This document shows positions 45,351-56,380 of a DNA stretch of 64,000 bases, piece after piece; position 1 is the stretch's first letter, and each line of letters opens with the position of its first letter. The stretch is from Gammaproteobacteria bacterium (GTDB taxonomy: Bacteria; Pseudomonadota; Gammaproteobacteria; JAJPIJ01): NCBI GenBank assembly GCA_022071965.1, contig JAJVIQ010000001.1, positions 124,001 through 188,000 on the forward strand. The letters run 5' to 3'. The notes beneath the pieces were generated by a model. It was not told where the DNA came from, did no database searches, and worked only from the letters and a program-made list of their open reading frames with translations. Position numbers and translations under genes: made by a program.

Positions 45351-46553
45351 TTATATGAGGGACTCGACGAATTTGCGGATGCGATGCGCCGCCTCGATGC
45401 ACTGGACCAGCGGCGGCACCAGGGCGATCCGCACGCGCCGCGTGCCGGGATTGCCGGCATGCGCTTCGCGGGCGAGGTAGCTGCCGGGCAGCACGGTGAC
45501 GTTTTCCCGTGCGATGAGACCGCGCGTGAACTCGACCTCGTCAATCGGGACGCGTGGCCAGAGATAGAAGCCCGCGTCCGGGCGGGTAAGTTCGAGAACC
45601 GGCTGCAGGATGGGCAGGACGGCATCGAATTTCTGGCGGTACAGGGCACGATTCTCGCGCACGTGGGTCTCATCGTCCCAGGCGACGATGCTCGCGGCCT
45701 GGGTGTACAGCGGCATCGCGCAGCCCTGGTAGGTGCGATAGTGAAGGAAGGCCTTGAGTATCTCCGCGTCGCCGGCCACGAAGCCGGAGCGCATGCCGGG
45801 GACGCTGGAGCGCTTCGACAGGCTGTGGAACACGACGCAACGCCTGAAGTCATGCCGGCCGCACTGCGCGGCAACCTCCAGCAGACCCGGCGGGGCCCGC
45901 GTCTCCTCGAGATAGATCTCCGAGTAGCACTCGTCGGCGGCGATCACGAAATCGTGGTGGTCGGCGAGCGCCAGAAGCCGTTCGTATACCTGCGGCGACA
46001 GGACCTTTCCGGTCGGGTTGCCGGGAGAGCAGACATAAAGCAGCTGGCATCGTTCCCATACCTCCGCCGGTACCGCGTCGAACCGGGGTAACGCGTCGGC
46101 GTCGTCACGGTTGTTGATGTAGTACGGATTCGCGCCGGCCAGCAGCGCCGCTCCTTCGTAGATCTGATAGAAGGGGTTCGGCATGGCGACCACCGGGTCG
46201 GGTCTGGTGCGATCGACGACGCACTGTGCGAACGCGAACAGGGCCTCGCGCGTTCCGGCCACAGGCAGTACGTGCAGATCGGCGACCAGTGAGCTCTTGG
46301 GCAGCCGGAAACGGGCCGTCAGCCACTTCACGATCGCGGTGCGCAGTTCCTCGGTTCCGCGCGTGGTCGGATAACGGGCCATCTGCGGCAGGTGCTGCGC
46401 CATCGCCTCGATGACCAGGCGCGGAGTCTCGTGCTGCGGCTCGCCGATCGAGAGATCGAGCGGTGTCTTGTGCCGGGCGGCGCGGGCGGTGCTCTTCAGG
46501 CGCGCCAGCTTCTCGAACGGATAGGGATGCAGGTGCGCGAGCGCTTCGTGCAT
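45351..46553 (-). CDS. dapC: Succinyldiaminopimelate transaminase
   Basis: PLP-dependent aminotransferase acting after DapD. 400 residues of fold-type I class I/II; the PLP lysine is K247 in FHSLSKRSSVPGMRSGF, with the cofactor-binding NPTGK and ADECYSEIY motifs. The start ATG 46553 (MHEALAHLHPYPFEKLARLK) has no strong ribosome binding site. The adjacent dapD supports this assignment over other aminotransferases. A promoter-like pair lies upstream at 46604-46632. Confidence 0.93.
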   Translation of the reverse strand: MHEALAHLHPYPFEKLARLKSTARAARHKTPLDLSIGEPQHETPRLVIEAMAQHLPQMARYPTTRGTEELRTAIVKWLTARFRLPKSSLVADLHVLPVAGTREALFAFAQCVVDRTRPDPVVAMPNPFYQIYEGAALLAGANPYYINNRDDADALPRFDAVPAEVWERCQLLYVCSPGNPTGKVLSPQVYERLLALADHHDFVIAADECYSEIYLEETRAPPGLLEVAAQCGRHDFRRCVVFHSLSKRSSVPGMRSGFVAGDAEILKAFLHYRTYQGCAMPLYTQAASIVAWDDETHVRENRALYRQKFDAVLPILQPVLELTRPDAGFYLWPRVPIDEVEFTRGLIARENVTVLPGSYLAREAHAGNPGTRRVRIALVPPLVQCIEAAHRIRKFVESLI

Positions 46554-46603
46554 GGCTTGGGCGGGTGGGGCGGTGTTCGGCGGGCCGCTACGACGAGCGG
46601 GGT

Positions 46604-46632
46604 AGTATAGGCGATGCGGCGGGGCACTCCAA
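46604..46632 (-). promoter_or_regulatory. Putative dapC-dapD promoter
   Basis: Minus strand: -35 TTGGAG (46627-46632), 17-bp spacer, -10 TATACT (46604-46609), about 50 bp before the dapC ATG. The remainder of the 262-bp divergent gap to leuB shows no clear leuB promoter. Confidence 0.5.
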
Positions 46633-46815
46633 CGCGGCGGCGGGTCCTGGCAGGCCTCGTCTCCACGCCACGCGGCGTGGCCGCGACGAGGGCCATGGCG
46701 TCACGCCGGCGCGCGGCGCGCGCTCCGGTTGGCATTTCCGGGCCAAAGATGCTGCAATGACGGGCTGTGTCCCGCGCCTGCGGGCAGGCGGTGTACGCGT
46801 AGCGAAACGACATTC

Positions 46816-47892
46816 ATGACGACCAAGAAGATGCTGGTACTTCCGGGCGATGGCATCGGCCCGGCCATCGTTGCGCAGGCCCTGAAGGTCTGCCGTGCGC
46901 TGCGCGATCGCGATGGGCTGTGCCTGGACTACGAGGAGGGGCTCATCGGCGGCGCGGCCATCGACGCCACCGGAGATCCCCTGCCGGAGGCCACCCTCTC
47001 GGCCGCCAGGGCGGCGGATGTGGTGCTCCTCGGCGCCGTCGGCGGGCCGAAGTGGGAGCCGCTGGATATTTCGGTGCGCCCGGAAAGGGGCCTGCTGCGC
47101 ATCCGCGCGGGACTGGAATTGTTCGCCAACCTGCGGCCTGCGATCCTGTACCCGCAACTTGCGGCGGCCTCCACGTTGAAGCCTGAGGTGGTGGCGGGCC
47201 TGGACATCATGATCGTGCGCGAGCTGACCGGCGGGATCTACTTCGGCGAGCCGCGCGGGGTGCGAAGGCTCGCCAGCGGGGAGCGCCAGGGGTACAACAC
47301 CGAGGTCTACAGCGAGGGCGAGATCCGGCGCGTCGCGCACACCGCCTTCGAGCTGGCGTTGAAACGCTCGCGCCGCCTGTGCTCCATCGACAAGGCCAAC
47401 GTCCTGGAATGCACGGAGTTGTGGCGCAACGTGGTCGAGGAGGTCGGGTGTGAGTATCCGCAGGTCGCGTTGAGCCATATGTACGTCGACAATTGCGCCA
47501 TGCAGCTGGTGCGCGCCCCGAAGCAGTTCGACGTCATCGTCACCAACAACATGTTTGGCGATATACTCTCCGACCTCGCCTCGATGCTGACCGGTTCGAT
47601 CGGCATGCTGCCGTCGGCTTCACTCGACGAGCAGGGCAAGGGCATGTACGAACCCATCCACGGCTCGGCGCCGGATATCGCCGGCAGGGACCTCGCGAAC
47701 CCGATCGCCACGGTGCTGTCGCTGGCCATGGCGCTGCGCTACACGCTGAACGAGCCCGGGCTGGCGGCGCGCGTCGAGCAGGCAGTGGGTCGCGTGCTCG
47801 ACCAGGGATTGCGTACCGCCGACATCATGTCCGATGGCATGCGGAAACTCGGCACCGAGGCGATGGGCGATGCCATCGTGGCGGCGTTGTGA
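46816..47892 (+). CDS. leuB: 3-Isopropylmalate dehydrogenase
   Basis: Third step of leucine synthesis. 358 residues of the beta-decarboxylating dehydrogenase family with [15 protein letters not shown], the leucine-type loop [32 protein letters not shown], and [21 protein letters not shown] 46816 ([13 protein letters not shown]) matches the family start. leuC and leuD are not adjacent in this window. asd follows after 57 bp. Confidence 0.96.
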   Translation: MTTKKMLVLPGDGIGPAIVAQALKVCRALRDRDGLCLDYEEGLIGGAAIDATGDPLPEATLSAARAADVVLLGAVGGPKWEPLDISVRPERGLLRIRAGLELFANLRPAILYPQLAAASTLKPEVVAGLDIMIVRELTGGIYFGEPRGVRRLASGERQGYNTEVYSEGEIRRVAHTAFELALKRSRRLCSIDKANVLECTELWRNVVEEVGCEYPQVALSHMYVDNCAMQLVRAPKQFDVIVTNNMFGDILSDLASMLTGSIGMLPSASLDEQGKGMYEPIHGSAPDIAGRDLANPIATVLSLAMALRYTLNEPGLAARVEQAVGRVLDQGLRTADIMSDGMRKLGTEAMGDAIVAAL

Positions 47893-47949
47893 TGAAACAG
47901 TCAGACACCTTCAACCCGGTTTTCCATAATTGTTTTCGAAGACGCTGAT

Positions 47950-48972
47950 ATGAGCCGTAAATTCAATGTTGCAGTGGTTGGCGCCACCGGCGCGGTGGGC
48001 GAGGTCATGCTCGACGTTCTCGCCCAGCGGAAATTTCCCGTCGGTCGTGTACACGCGGTGGCGAGCGCCCGTTCGGCCGGCAAGCAGGTCGATTTCGGCG
48101 GCGGGAAACTCACCGTGCAGGCGCTCGAGGACTTCGACTTCTCCGACGTGCAGGTCGGGCTGTTCTCTCCCGGCGCGTCGGTGTCCGCGGTATATGCGCC
48201 GAAGGCCGCTGCCGCCGGCTGCGTGGTGGTGGACAACACCTCGCAATTCCGCCAGGACAAGGACATCCCCCTGGTCGTGCCCGAGGTCAATCCGCATCGC
48301 ATCGCGGAGTACGCCAATCGCGGCATCATCGCCAATCCGAACTGCTCCACGATCCAGTTGGTGGTGGCGCTGAAGCCGATCAGGGACGCCGCAGGGATCG
48401 AGCGCATAAACGTGGCCACCTACCAGTCGGTATCGGGCACCGGCAAGGAGGCGATCGACGAGCTGGCGGCGCAGACGGCGGCGTTGCTCAACGGCAAGCC
48501 GATCGGGCACAACGTTTATCCGAAGCAGATCGCCTTCAACTGCCTGCCCCACATCGACGTCTTCATGGACAACGGCTACACCAAGGAGGAGATGAAGATG
48601 GTCTGGGAGACGCGCAAGATCATGGAGGACGAGTCCATCCTCGTTAACCCGACGACCGTGCGTGTCCCGGTCTTCTACGGCCATTCCGAGGCGGTCCACA
48701 TCGAGACCCGCAGGAAGATCTCCGCCGAGGAGGCCCGCAAATTGCTGGAGCAGGCGGCGGGGATCGTGGTGCTCGACGAGCGCAAGGACGGCGGCTACCC
48801 GACCGCGGTCACGGAGGCCGCCGGGCAGGACCCGGTATTCGTGGGGCGGTTGCGCGAGGATCTGTCCCACCCGCGCGGGCTGAACATGTGGGTTGTCTCG
48901 GACAATATCCGGAAGGGCGCCGCGTTGAACAGTATTCAAATTGCGGAAATTTTGGTAAAAGACTATTTGTGA
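47950..48972 (+). CDS. asd: Aspartate-semialdehyde dehydrogenase
   Basis: Reduces aspartyl phosphate to aspartate semialdehyde, the branch point for lysine, methionine and threonine. 340 residues with the NADP-binding FNVAVVGATGAVGEVML and catalytic C132 in IANPNCSTIQ. It follows leuB closely, and its 3' end overlaps the fimV promoter. Confidence 0.97.
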   Translation: MSRKFNVAVVGATGAVGEVMLDVLAQRKFPVGRVHAVASARSAGKQVDFGGGKLTVQALEDFDFSDVQVGLFSPGASVSAVYAPKAAAAGCVVVDNTSQFRQDKDIPLVVPEVNPHRIAEYANRGIIANPNCSTIQLVVALKPIRDAAGIERINVATYQSVSGTGKEAIDELAAQTAALLNGKPIGHNVYPKQIAFNCLPHIDVFMDNGYTKEEMKMVWETRKIMEDESILVNPTTVRVPVFYGHSEAVHIETRRKISAEEARKLLEQAAGIVVLDERKDGGYPTAVTEAAGQDPVFVGRLREDLSHPRGLNMWVVSDNIRKGAALNSIQIAEILVKDYL

Positions 48973-48980
48973 GCTATAGT
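48952..48980 (+). promoter_or_regulatory. Putative fimV promoter
   Basis: -35 TTGGTA (48952-48957), 17-bp spacer, -10 TATAGT (48975-48980). The -35 box lies inside the end of asd. The surrounding AT-rich stretch stands out from the high-GC background, and the leader to the fimV ATG is about 125 nt. Confidence 0.6.
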
Positions 48981-49111
48981 TATGCCTAATTTATAAAGTC
49001 CGTTCGCAGGTTTCGGGTCATGGCCCGCCGGCGTCGATGTGCCGCAGGGTGGGTCCCCGGTGGCGTTTCTTCGAGGATTTGCAATCATTACAAAAGGTTA
49101 AGGATCGGGAA

Positions 49112-52100
49112 ATGAGACGGTTACTGCGACTCGGGTTGGCAGCTTTCATGTCACTTCCCATCAGCGTGCATGCGCTGAGCCTGGGTAACCTCGAGCTGAT
49201 GTCGGCATTGCACCAGCCGCTGGACGCGCGGGTGCCGATATTGAGCGCAACCGGCGACGAGATCGAGTCGCTGCGGGTGAAGATCGCCTCCGCCGAGGAG
49301 TTCGCCCGGGCGGGCGTCAATTACGCCGGTATCCTGACGCAACTCACATTCGACATCCAGCAGACGAGCAAGGGCCCCGATTACATCCGTATCACCTCCC
49401 GCGACCCGGTTCGCGAGCCGTTCCTGAACTTTCTGCTCGAGGTGAACTGGTCCAAGGGTCGGCTCATCCGCGAGTTCACCGCCCTGCTCGACCCGCCGCT
49501 CTACGACCCGAGCCGACGCGTGGCGTGGGAGCCGGCGCGCGTACAGCCGATGGCGCCCGCGGTCGCCCCGGGGCCCAGCGGCGGCCGGGAGCTGAAGGTC
49601 GTGACGACGCCCGCGCCCGCGCCCTCATCTTCGACGACATCGGCACCGATGCCGGCACCCGCCACGGCAGCCGCGGCGGTACAGCCCGCCACGGGCGGCA
49701 CGTACAACACGCTCTGGTCCGCGGCCACCGCCATGCGCCCGGACAACTCGGTCAGCATCCAGCAGATGATGCTGGCCTTGCTGCGGACCAACCCCGACGC
49801 CTTCATCCGCGGCAACATCAACCTGCTGAAGAAGGGCTACGTGCTGAAGATGCCCGAGCGCGGTGCCATGGACAGCATCTCCCGCGCCGAGGCGTTGGCG
49901 GAGGTGCAGCGTCATCACACGCTGTGGCGCGAATACCGTGAACGCGGGGCGGCATCCGCGCCGCGGCAGCCGGAAGGCGCCGCTTCCGTGGCAGCCGCGC
50001 CATCCGGGACTGCGACCAGCCCTGCGGCGACGCCGCAGGACGAAGCAAATCTGCGCCTGCTGGCCGGGAACGAGGCCGGCGCGGCCACGGGCAGGGGCGC
50101 CGATGGCGACCTCGCGCTTGCCAAGGAATCGCTCGAATCGAAGGTGCGCGAGAACGAGGAATTGCGCGCTCAGCTCAAGGAGTCCGAGGACATCATCGAG
50201 AAGTTGAAGAGTCGCGTGTCGCTGCAGGACGAGCAGCTCGCCGATCTGCAACGCAAGCTCAGCGCGGAAGCGGGCCAGGCGTCCGCGGCCCCGCCGGCTG
50301 CCGAAACCCCGGCCGCGCCGGAGATGCCCGAGGAGGCGGCGACCGAGCCTGGCGCACCGCTGGCCGTGGCGCCGGAGTCCTGGCGATCACTGGATAGCAC
50401 CGTTCAGGTCCCAGCCTACCCGTTGCCGGAACCGACGCCCGCGCCGGAGCAGATGCCCTCCACCGAGGAACCTGCCGTCGAGGCCCCGGCGGAGGCGGCG
50501 CCCGAGGCGGAGGCCCCGCCGAGCGAGGCGGTGGCCGAAGCGCCGGCCGAGCCGGCAGCGGCGGTGGAGGAGAGCCCACCGGAGACCGCGGCCGCCGCAC
50601 CTGCGATCGAACCCCCGGCGGAGGAGACCAGCGCGGAGGAGACGCCGCCGCCGTCGACTGCCGAGGCGCCGCCTGCGGAACCCGCGCCTGAGGAACCCCC
50701 GCCATCCGGCGGCGGCTTCATCAATACGCTTAACAACCTTTTCGGCACCGTGGTGCCGAAGTCGCTTTTGGAGATCGTACCCGGCGGAGCCGTTACGCTG
50801 CTCGCGGCGCTGGTTGCGCTGGTCGGCGGCCTGGTTGCCCTGCTGGCACGCCGTCGCGCCGCGCCCGAGTCGGGTCCGGCGGCGGTCGAGGGGGGCGAGA
50901 GCGCCTTCGACCTCGCCCTCGGCGAGGCGCGGGAGGTAGGCGAGCAGACGCTGGAGGAGCGCGCGCCCGCGCCGACGGCCGCCGAGGAGGACGAACTGTT
51001 CGCCGCCACCAGCCATACCGAGCCGGTGGCCATGGAACCCGGCACGGAACGCGAGGCGGAAGCGGCGGCACCGGAGGAGGACCCGCTGGCCGAGGTCAAC
51101 GTCTATCTCGCCTATGAACGCTTCGACGAGGCCGAACGGCTGATCAGGGAGGCGATCGCCGCCAACCCCGGTGAAAGCAAGTACAAGCTGCGCCTGCTCG
51201 AGGTGTATTACTCGAGCAACGACAAGGGCAAGTACGAGGCCGCCGCGCGCGAACTGCACGATGCCGTGGGTGGCCAGGGGCCGCTCTGGGACAGTGCCGT
51301 GGCGATGTGGCGCGAGATGTCGCCGAACCGCGAGCTGTTCGCGGGCGGCGAGGAGCCTGCGGCTGCGGCCGCGCGGGAGCGGCGGCAGTTCGTCGATATC
51401 ACCGCCGTGGAGGACATGGCGAGCCGTACGGTCACCACCCTGGCCCCGGCGGCGGCCACGGCTGGCGAACCGGCCGCGGCCAGCACCAGCGCGGAACTCG
51501 GTGAGGGCGGTGACACCCCGCCGGTGTTCGACGTGGCCAGCGCCGAGCAGGATTTCGATCTGCTCGACATCACGGCGTCCGGCGACGTACGCGAGGCGGA
51601 TTCCGACATCCTCGATATCTCCGCCGGCGTGGGCAGCAGCACCGGTGAGCTGGCCTTCAGCGAGCCGGCCTCGATTGAAGGCGCGAGCTCGGCGGTCAAC
51701 GAACTGCTGAGCCTCACCAAGAGCAATGCCGTCACGCCCTCGCAACCCGGCGAGCCGGACTTCCTCGAGTCCAGTCTCGACTTCGACACGGGGCTGGCGG
51801 CCATCGGCGGCAGTCCCGAAGACGCCGGCGCGGCCACGGTGGGACCGGACCATCTGCTCGATTTCGATCTCGGTACCGACACCGGCCCGGGGGTCAGGGG
51901 GCCGGAGACCAACGTCGTGGATTTCCCGGCCCGCGCCGAGTCGGCGGCTGCCGAGCCGACGCCGGAGTCGCTGTCGACCATGATCGACCTGGCGCCGGAG
52001 CCGAGCCCGGCCGCGCAGTCGGCACCCGCGGTGGAGTTCGACATCGGTGGCCTCGATCTGGCTCTGGACGCGGAATCCACCGCCGACGCCAAGGGCGAGG

Positions 52101-52711
52101 AGGCCAGTCTGGACCTGGCCCTGGAATCTCCGGGCGCGGCCGAGGTAACGATGGGCGACATCGACAGCCTGAGTCTGGACGAGGACACCGTGCGCCTGTT
52201 CGAGAACGATCTCGCCTCCACCAGCGCGCAGGACACGATGCCCATGTTCGAGCAGGACGCGGACATGGCCGCCACCGACCGCAAGGGCGGCGGTTACGGC
52301 AAACAGGCCGTCAGCGAGGACGAGCTCACGCTCGACAACGATGATCTGACACTGGACGACATCACCAAGTCGCTGGAGGAGACGGTGGGCTCCAAGGCCA
52401 AGACCTACAGCGAGTTCGAGACGGTGGACCTCACGCTGGACGCCAAGGCGCTCATGGACAACGAGCAGACGGCCGAGCTGTTCGAGCAGGAACTGAAAAA
52501 TGACGGGGCCGACGACGGTTTCGGTCCGGCCGCCGCCACGCTGGGCACGCAGGGTGGCGACGATGTGGACACGAAGCTCAACCTGGCCAAGGCCTATATC
52601 GAACTCGGCGATGCCGCGGGCGCACGCACGATCCTGGATGAGGTCACCGGCGAAGGCAGCGAGACGCAGCGCGAAGAGGCCCAGCGCCTGTTGCGTGAAC
52701 TCACCACCTGA
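49112..52711 (+). CDS. fimV: Peptidoglycan-binding pilus assembly/polarity protein FimV
   Basis: Large inner-membrane hub linked to type IV pili, twitching and cell polarity in relatives. 1199 residues: signal peptide (1-22), FimV N-terminal domain beginning LSLGNLELMSALHQPLDARV, LysM-like region (about 210-260), coiled coil near 340-390, a Pro/Glu/Ala-rich stretch, one transmembrane helix (about 558-580), then a very acidic Asp/Glu-rich cytoplasmic part and a C-terminal TPR-like FimV domain (KLNLAKAYIELGDAAGARTI). ATG 49112 has AGGA seven bases upstream. A terminator follows. Confidence 0.95.
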   Translation: MRRLLRLGLAAFMSLPISVHALSLGNLELMSALHQPLDARVPILSATGDEIESLRVKIASAEEFARAGVNYAGILTQLTFDIQQTSKGPDYIRITSRDPVREPFLNFLLEVNWSKGRLIREFTALLDPPLYDPSRRVAWEPARVQPMAPAVAPGPSGGRELKVVTTPAPAPSSSTTSAPMPAPATAAAAVQPATGGTYNTLWSAATAMRPDNSVSIQQMMLALLRTNPDAFIRGNINLLKKGYVLKMPERGAMDSISRAEALAEVQRHHTLWREYRERGAASAPRQPEGAASVAAAPSGTATSPAATPQDEANLRLLAGNEAGAATGRGADGDLALAKESLESKVRENEELRAQLKESEDIIEKLKSRVSLQDEQLADLQRKLSAEAGQASAAPPAAETPAAPEMPEEAATEPGAPLAVAPESWRSLDSTVQVPAYPLPEPTPAPEQMPSTEEPAVEAPAEAAPEAEAPPSEAVAEAPAEPAAAVEESPPETAAAAPAIEPPAEETSAEETPPPSTAEAPPAEPAPEEPPPSGGGFINTLNNLFGTVVPKSLLEIVPGGAVTLLAALVALVGGLVALLARRRAAPESGPAAVEGGESAFDLALGEAREVGEQTLEERAPAPTAAEEDELFAATSHTEPVAMEPGTEREAEAAAPEEDPLAEVNVYLAYERFDEAERLIREAIAANPGESKYKLRLLEVYYSSNDKGKYEAAARELHDAVGGQGPLWDSAVAMWREMSPNRELFAGGEEPAAAAARERRQFVDITAVEDMASRTVTTLAPAAATAGEPAAASTSAELGEGGDTPPVFDVASAEQDFDLLDITASGDVREADSDILDISAGVGSSTGELAFSEPASIEGASSAVNELLSLTKSNAVTPSQPGEPDFLESSLDFDTGLAAIGGSPEDAGAATVGPDHLLDFDLGTDTGPGVRGPETNVVDFPARAESAAAEPTPESLSTMIDLAPEPSPAAQSAPAVEFDIGGLDLALDAESTADAKGEEASLDLALESPGAAEVTMGDIDSLSLDEDTVRLFENDLASTSAQDTMPMFEQDADMAATDRKGGGYGKQAVSEDELTLDNDDLTLDDITKSLEETVGSKAKTYSEFETVDLTLDAKALMDNEQTAELFEQELKNDGADDGFGPAAATLGTQGGDDVDTKLNLAKAYIELGDAAGARTILDEVTGEGSETQREEAQRLLRELTT

Positions 52712-52732
52712 GGTTCCCATCATGATGGCAGC

Positions 52733-52768
52733 ACGGGGCTGGATAGCAATGTCCAGCCCCGTTTGTTT
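52733..52768 (+). terminator. Intrinsic terminator after fimV
   Basis: Perfect 11-bp stem ACGGGGCTGGA (52733-52743) / TCCAGCCCCGT (52752-52762) with an 8-base loop, followed by TTTGTTTG. It separates fimV from the truA-trp block. Confidence 0.8.
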
Positions 52769-52808
52769 GTCCGTGGCGGCCCGTGCCGCCGCCCGGGATC
52801 GCTGACCC

Positions 52809-53606
52809 GTGCGTGTCGCTCTCGGAATCGAATACTGCGGCAGCGGCTTCAGCGGCTGGCAGTATCTCGGTGCCCGCCGGCAGGTGCGTACCGTGCAGGA
52901 ATGCCTGCAGCAGGCGCTGGCATCCGTCGCCGCCGAACCCGTGCACCCGGTCTGCGCCGGCCGCACAGACGCCGGCGTGCACGCGTGCGGTCAGGTGGTG
53001 CATTTCGAGACCGGCGCGCGGCGCAGCGCTCGCGCCTGGATCCTTGGCGCAAACAGCACGCTGCCGCCGGATATCAGCGTTGCCTGGGCGCGTGACACCG
53101 GCGAGGACTTCCACGCACGCCACAGCGCCGTCGGTCGGCTTTACCGCTATTTCGTCCTGAATTCGACCGCCCGGTCCGGTGCCCTGGCCGGACGCGTCAC
53201 CTGGCATCACTGGCCGCTCGATCACGCGCGCATGCAGGCGGCGGCCGACACCCTCATCGGAGAGCACGATTTCTCCGCCTTTCGTTCCTCGGAATGCCAG
53301 TCGAAGTCGACGCTGCGCAACCTGCGGCAGTTGCGGGTGCAGCGCGACGGGGAATTCCTCGTCATCGACGCGGAGGCCAACGCGTTCCTGCACCACATGG
53401 TGCGCAACCTCGTCGGCGTGCTGCTCGCGATCGGGGCCGGCAGGCGGGACGTCGGCTGGGCGCGCGAGGTCCTGGATGGTCGCGACCGCCGTCTCGGCGG
53501 CGTGACCGCGCCTGCCGAGGGGCTCTACCTTTGCCGCGTGGATTATCCCCCGCATTTCGGGATCCCCGCCCCGCGGGGTGCCTTCCTCCCGGTGCCTCCT
53601 GCATAA
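52809..53606 (+). CDS. truA: tRNA pseudouridine(38-40) synthase TruA
   Basis: Converts U38-U40 of the tRNA anticodon arm to pseudouridine. 265 residues with the N-terminal RVALGIEYCGSGFSGWQ, catalytic D54 in CAGRTDAGVHA, and the RxYRY-type strand GRLYRYFVLN. The asd-fimV-truA-trpF order is typical of gammaproteobacteria. Confidence 0.97.
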   Translation: MRVALGIEYCGSGFSGWQYLGARRQVRTVQECLQQALASVAAEPVHPVCAGRTDAGVHACGQVVHFETGARRSARAWILGANSTLPPDISVAWARDTGEDFHARHSAVGRLYRYFVLNSTARSGALAGRVTWHHWPLDHARMQAAADTLIGEHDFSAFRSSECQSKSTLRNLRQLRVQRDGEFLVIDAEANAFLHHMVRNLVGVLLAIGAGRRDVGWAREVLDGRDRRLGGVTAPAEGLYLCRVDYPPHFGIPAPRGAFLPVPPA

Positions 53607-53649
53607 TCGCCGACCATCTCCCGACCGCTTGCCACGACTGCAGGACCGC

Positions 53650-54276
53650 ATGAACCGAACGCGCGTCAAGTTTTGTGGGATCACACGCCGCGAGGACGCG
53701 CTGGTGGCGGCGCAACTCGGCGCCGATGCCATCGGGCTGGTCTTTCACGCGGCGAGTCCGCGCGCGGTCACGATCGCGCAGGCGCGCGATGTCGTGGCCG
53801 TACTGCCGCCGTTCGTCAGCACGGTGGCGTTGTTCGTCAATCCCGCAGCGGAGCTGGTGAGGGCGGTCGCCGATGCCATTCGCCCGAGCCTGCTTCAATT
53901 CCACGGGGAGGAGCCGCCGGCACAGTGCGGAAAGTTCCGGATACCATACATCAAGGCCGTGCGCGTCCGTCCCGGCATCGATCTGCTGGCCGAGACGGAA
54001 CGCTACGGGAATGCCGCGGCGATCCTGTTCGACAGCTATCAGGAAGACCGTCACGGCGGCACCGGCGCGACGTTCGACTGGTCGCTGCTGCCGGCGGCGG
54101 CCTCCAGGCCGTTTATCTTGGCAGGCGGGCTGACTCCTGATAATGTCGCAGCCGCTGTAGCCCGGGTCCGGCCTTACGCCGTCGATGTCAGCGGCGGTAT
54201 CGAAATCAGCAAGGGCATCAAGGATCTGACCAAGATGCAGGCATTCCTGCGCGAGGTGCACCGTGGGAGCACTTGA
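53650..54276 (+). CDS. trpF: Phosphoribosylanthranilate isomerase
   Basis: Amadori rearrangement in tryptophan synthesis. 208-residue TIM barrel beginning [15 protein letters not shown], with [11 protein letters not shown] in the phosphate-binding loop and DVSGGIE near the C-terminus. ATG 53650 is the family start. The last 14 bases overlap trpB, indicating translational coupling. Confidence 0.96.
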   Translation: MNRTRVKFCGITRREDALVAAQLGADAIGLVFHAASPRAVTIAQARDVVAVLPPFVSTVALFVNPAAELVRAVADAIRPSLLQFHGEEPPAQCGKFRIPYIKAVRVRPGIDLLAETERYGNAAAILFDSYQEDRHGGTGATFDWSLLPAAASRPFILAGGLTPDNVAAAVARVRPYAVDVSGGIEISKGIKDLTKMQAFLREVHRGST

Positions 54277-55519
54277 AAAATCTGTCGCTCGTCCCCAGCC
54301 GTTGACGCTACACGACATCCGCGAGGACACGGGCCTGCCCGACGCGCGTGGCCACTTCGGGATCTTCGGTGGACGCTTCGTCGCCGAGACCCTGATGCAG
54401 CCGCTGCTGGAACTCACGGACGCGTACAACCGCTACCTGAATGACTCCGATTTCTTGCGTGAGCTCGACGACGACCTGCGGAACTACGTCGGTCGTCCCT
54501 CGCCCCTCTACCATGCCGAACGCCTGAGCAGGCGGCTGGGCGGCGCCCAGATCCTGCTCAAACGCGAAGATCTCAATCACACCGGCGCGCACAAGATCAA
54601 CAACACCATCGGCCAGGCCCTGCTCGCGCGGCGGATGGGCAAGACCCGGATCATCGCCGAGACCGGCGCCGGCCAGCATGGCGTCGCGTCCGCGACCGTG
54701 GCCGCGCGCCTGGGCCTGGAGTGCGTGGTGTACATGGGTTCCGAGGACATCCGGCGCCAGGCCCTGAACGTCTACCGGATGAAGCTTCTGGGTGCGGCCG
54801 TCGTGCCGGTGGAGTCCGGCTCCAGGACCCTCAAGGACGCGCTCAACGAGGCGATGCGCGACTGGGTCACCAATGTCGACAACACCTTCTACATCATCGG
54901 TACGGTCGCCGGTCCGCACCCGTACCCGGTGATGGTGCGCGATTTCCAGGCCATCATCGGCCGCGAGGCGCGCGCGCAGTGCCAGGATCGATGCGGGCAG
55001 CTGCCGGATGCGGTGGTCGCCTGCGTCGGCGGCGGCTCCAACGCCATCGGGCTGTTCTATCCGTTCATCAACGACCCGCAGGTGAGGATGTTCGGGGTTG
55101 AGGCCGCCGGCGACGGCATCGCCACCGGGCGCCATGCCGCCTCGCTGTGCGCGGGCAGGCCGGGGGTGCTGCACGGCAACCGTACCTATCTGATCGAGGA
55201 CGCCGACGGCCAGATCATCGAGACGCACTCGATCTCCGCCGGACTGGATTATCCCGGCGTCGGGCCCGAACACGCATGGCTGAAGGAAACCGGGCGTGTC
55301 CAGTATGTGAGCATCAGCGATGAGGAGGCGCTGCAGGGATTCCATGATCTGACGCGCATCGAAGGCATCATGCCGGCCCTTGAATCCAGCCACGCCATCG
55401 CCCACGCCTGCAAGCTGGCGCCGACGATGAGGCAGGAGGAGATCATCATCGTGAATCTCTCCGGGCGCGGCGACAAGGACATACACACCGTGGCCTCGCG
55501 CCAGGGCATCCGTCTCTGA
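54263..55519 (+). CDS. trpB: Tryptophan synthase beta chain
   Basis: PLP enzyme condensing indole with serine. 418 residues starting at a GTG (54263) with GAGG six to eight bases upstream. The [11 protein letters not shown] segment, PLP lysine K111 in GAHKINNT, and the phosphate-binding GGGSNAIG are present. It overlaps trpF by 14 bases and is followed by trpA after 22 bp. Confidence 0.97.
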   Translation: MGALEKSVARPQPLTLHDIREDTGLPDARGHFGIFGGRFVAETLMQPLLELTDAYNRYLNDSDFLRELDDDLRNYVGRPSPLYHAERLSRRLGGAQILLKREDLNHTGAHKINNTIGQALLARRMGKTRIIAETGAGQHGVASATVAARLGLECVVYMGSEDIRRQALNVYRMKLLGAAVVPVESGSRTLKDALNEAMRDWVTNVDNTFYIIGTVAGPHPYPVMVRDFQAIIGREARAQCQDRCGQLPDAVVACVGGGSNAIGLFYPFINDPQVRMFGVEAAGDGIATGRHAASLCAGRPGVLHGNRTYLIEDADGQIIETHSISAGLDYPGVGPEHAWLKETGRVQYVSISDEEALQGFHDLTRIEGIMPALESSHAIAHACKLAPTMRQEEIIIVNLSGRGDKDIHTVASRQGIRL

Positions 55520-55541
55520 CACATCGATCCGATCGCCAGCC

Positions 55542-56360
55542 ATGAGTCGCATCCAGGCATGTTTCGACGGCCTGCGGCAGCGAGGCCGCGCGGCGCTGGT
55601 TCCATTCATCACCGCGGGGGACCCGCATCCCGGCGCCACTGTCGCGCTGATGCACACGCTGGTGGAGGCCGGCGCCGACATCCTCGAGCTGGGCGTGCCG
55701 TTCTCCGATCCCATGGCCGACGGTCCGGTCATCCAGCGCGCCAGCGAGCGTGCGTTGAAGCATCACGTCAGCCTGCGCGACGTGATCCTCATGGTGCGCG
55801 ATTTTCGCGCGACGGATCCGCTGACGCCGGTAGTGCTCATGGGTTATCTGAACCCCGTGGAGGTCATGGGCTACGAGAAATTCGTCATGGAGGCGTCGTC
55901 GGCGGGCGTCGACGGCGTGCTCACCGTCGATCTGCCGCCCGAGGAGGCCGGTCCGTTCACCACGCTGCTCAAGGACAGGGGCATGGATCCGGTCTTCCTG
56001 TTCGCCCCGACCACCAACGAGGAGCGTGCGGCGAGGATCTGCGCCGCGGCCTCGGGGTTCGTGTATTACGTCTCGCTCAAGGGCGTCACCGGCGCGAGTA
56101 CGTTGAACGTCGAGGACGTCGCCGAACACATCCGGCAGATCCGTCGCCACACCAGGCTGCCGGTCGGCGTGGGATTCGGCGTGAAAGACGCGGATACCGC
56201 CACGCAGCTCGCGCGTGTCGCGGACGCCGTGGTAGTCGGCAGCGCGCTGGTCTCCGCGATCGAGTCCACGGCCGGTGACGAAGCCAGGATGCATGCGGCG
56301 GCCCGCGAACTGATCGGCTCGCTGCGCGCAGGGATGGACACCGCGAGCAGGACGGCATGA
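55542..56360 (+). CDS. trpA: Tryptophan synthase alpha chain
   Basis: Cleaves indole-3-glycerol phosphate to indole for TrpB. 272-residue TIM barrel with [14 protein letters not shown], the catalytic Glu in [18 protein letters not shown], and catalytic Asp in [16 protein letters not shown]. The stop overlaps an ATG of the accD frame (ATGA at 56357). Confidence 0.97.
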   Translation: MSRIQACFDGLRQRGRAALVPFITAGDPHPGATVALMHTLVEAGADILELGVPFSDPMADGPVIQRASERALKHHVSLRDVILMVRDFRATDPLTPVVLMGYLNPVEVMGYEKFVMEASSAGVDGVLTVDLPPEEAGPFTTLLKDRGMDPVFLFAPTTNEERAARICAAASGFVYYVSLKGVTGASTLNVEDVAEHIRQIRRHTRLPVGVGFGVKDADTATQLARVADAVVVGSALVSAIESTAGDEARMHAAARELIGSLRAGMDTASRTA

Positions 56361-56380
56361 CCGAGGGGGGCTTCGGCACG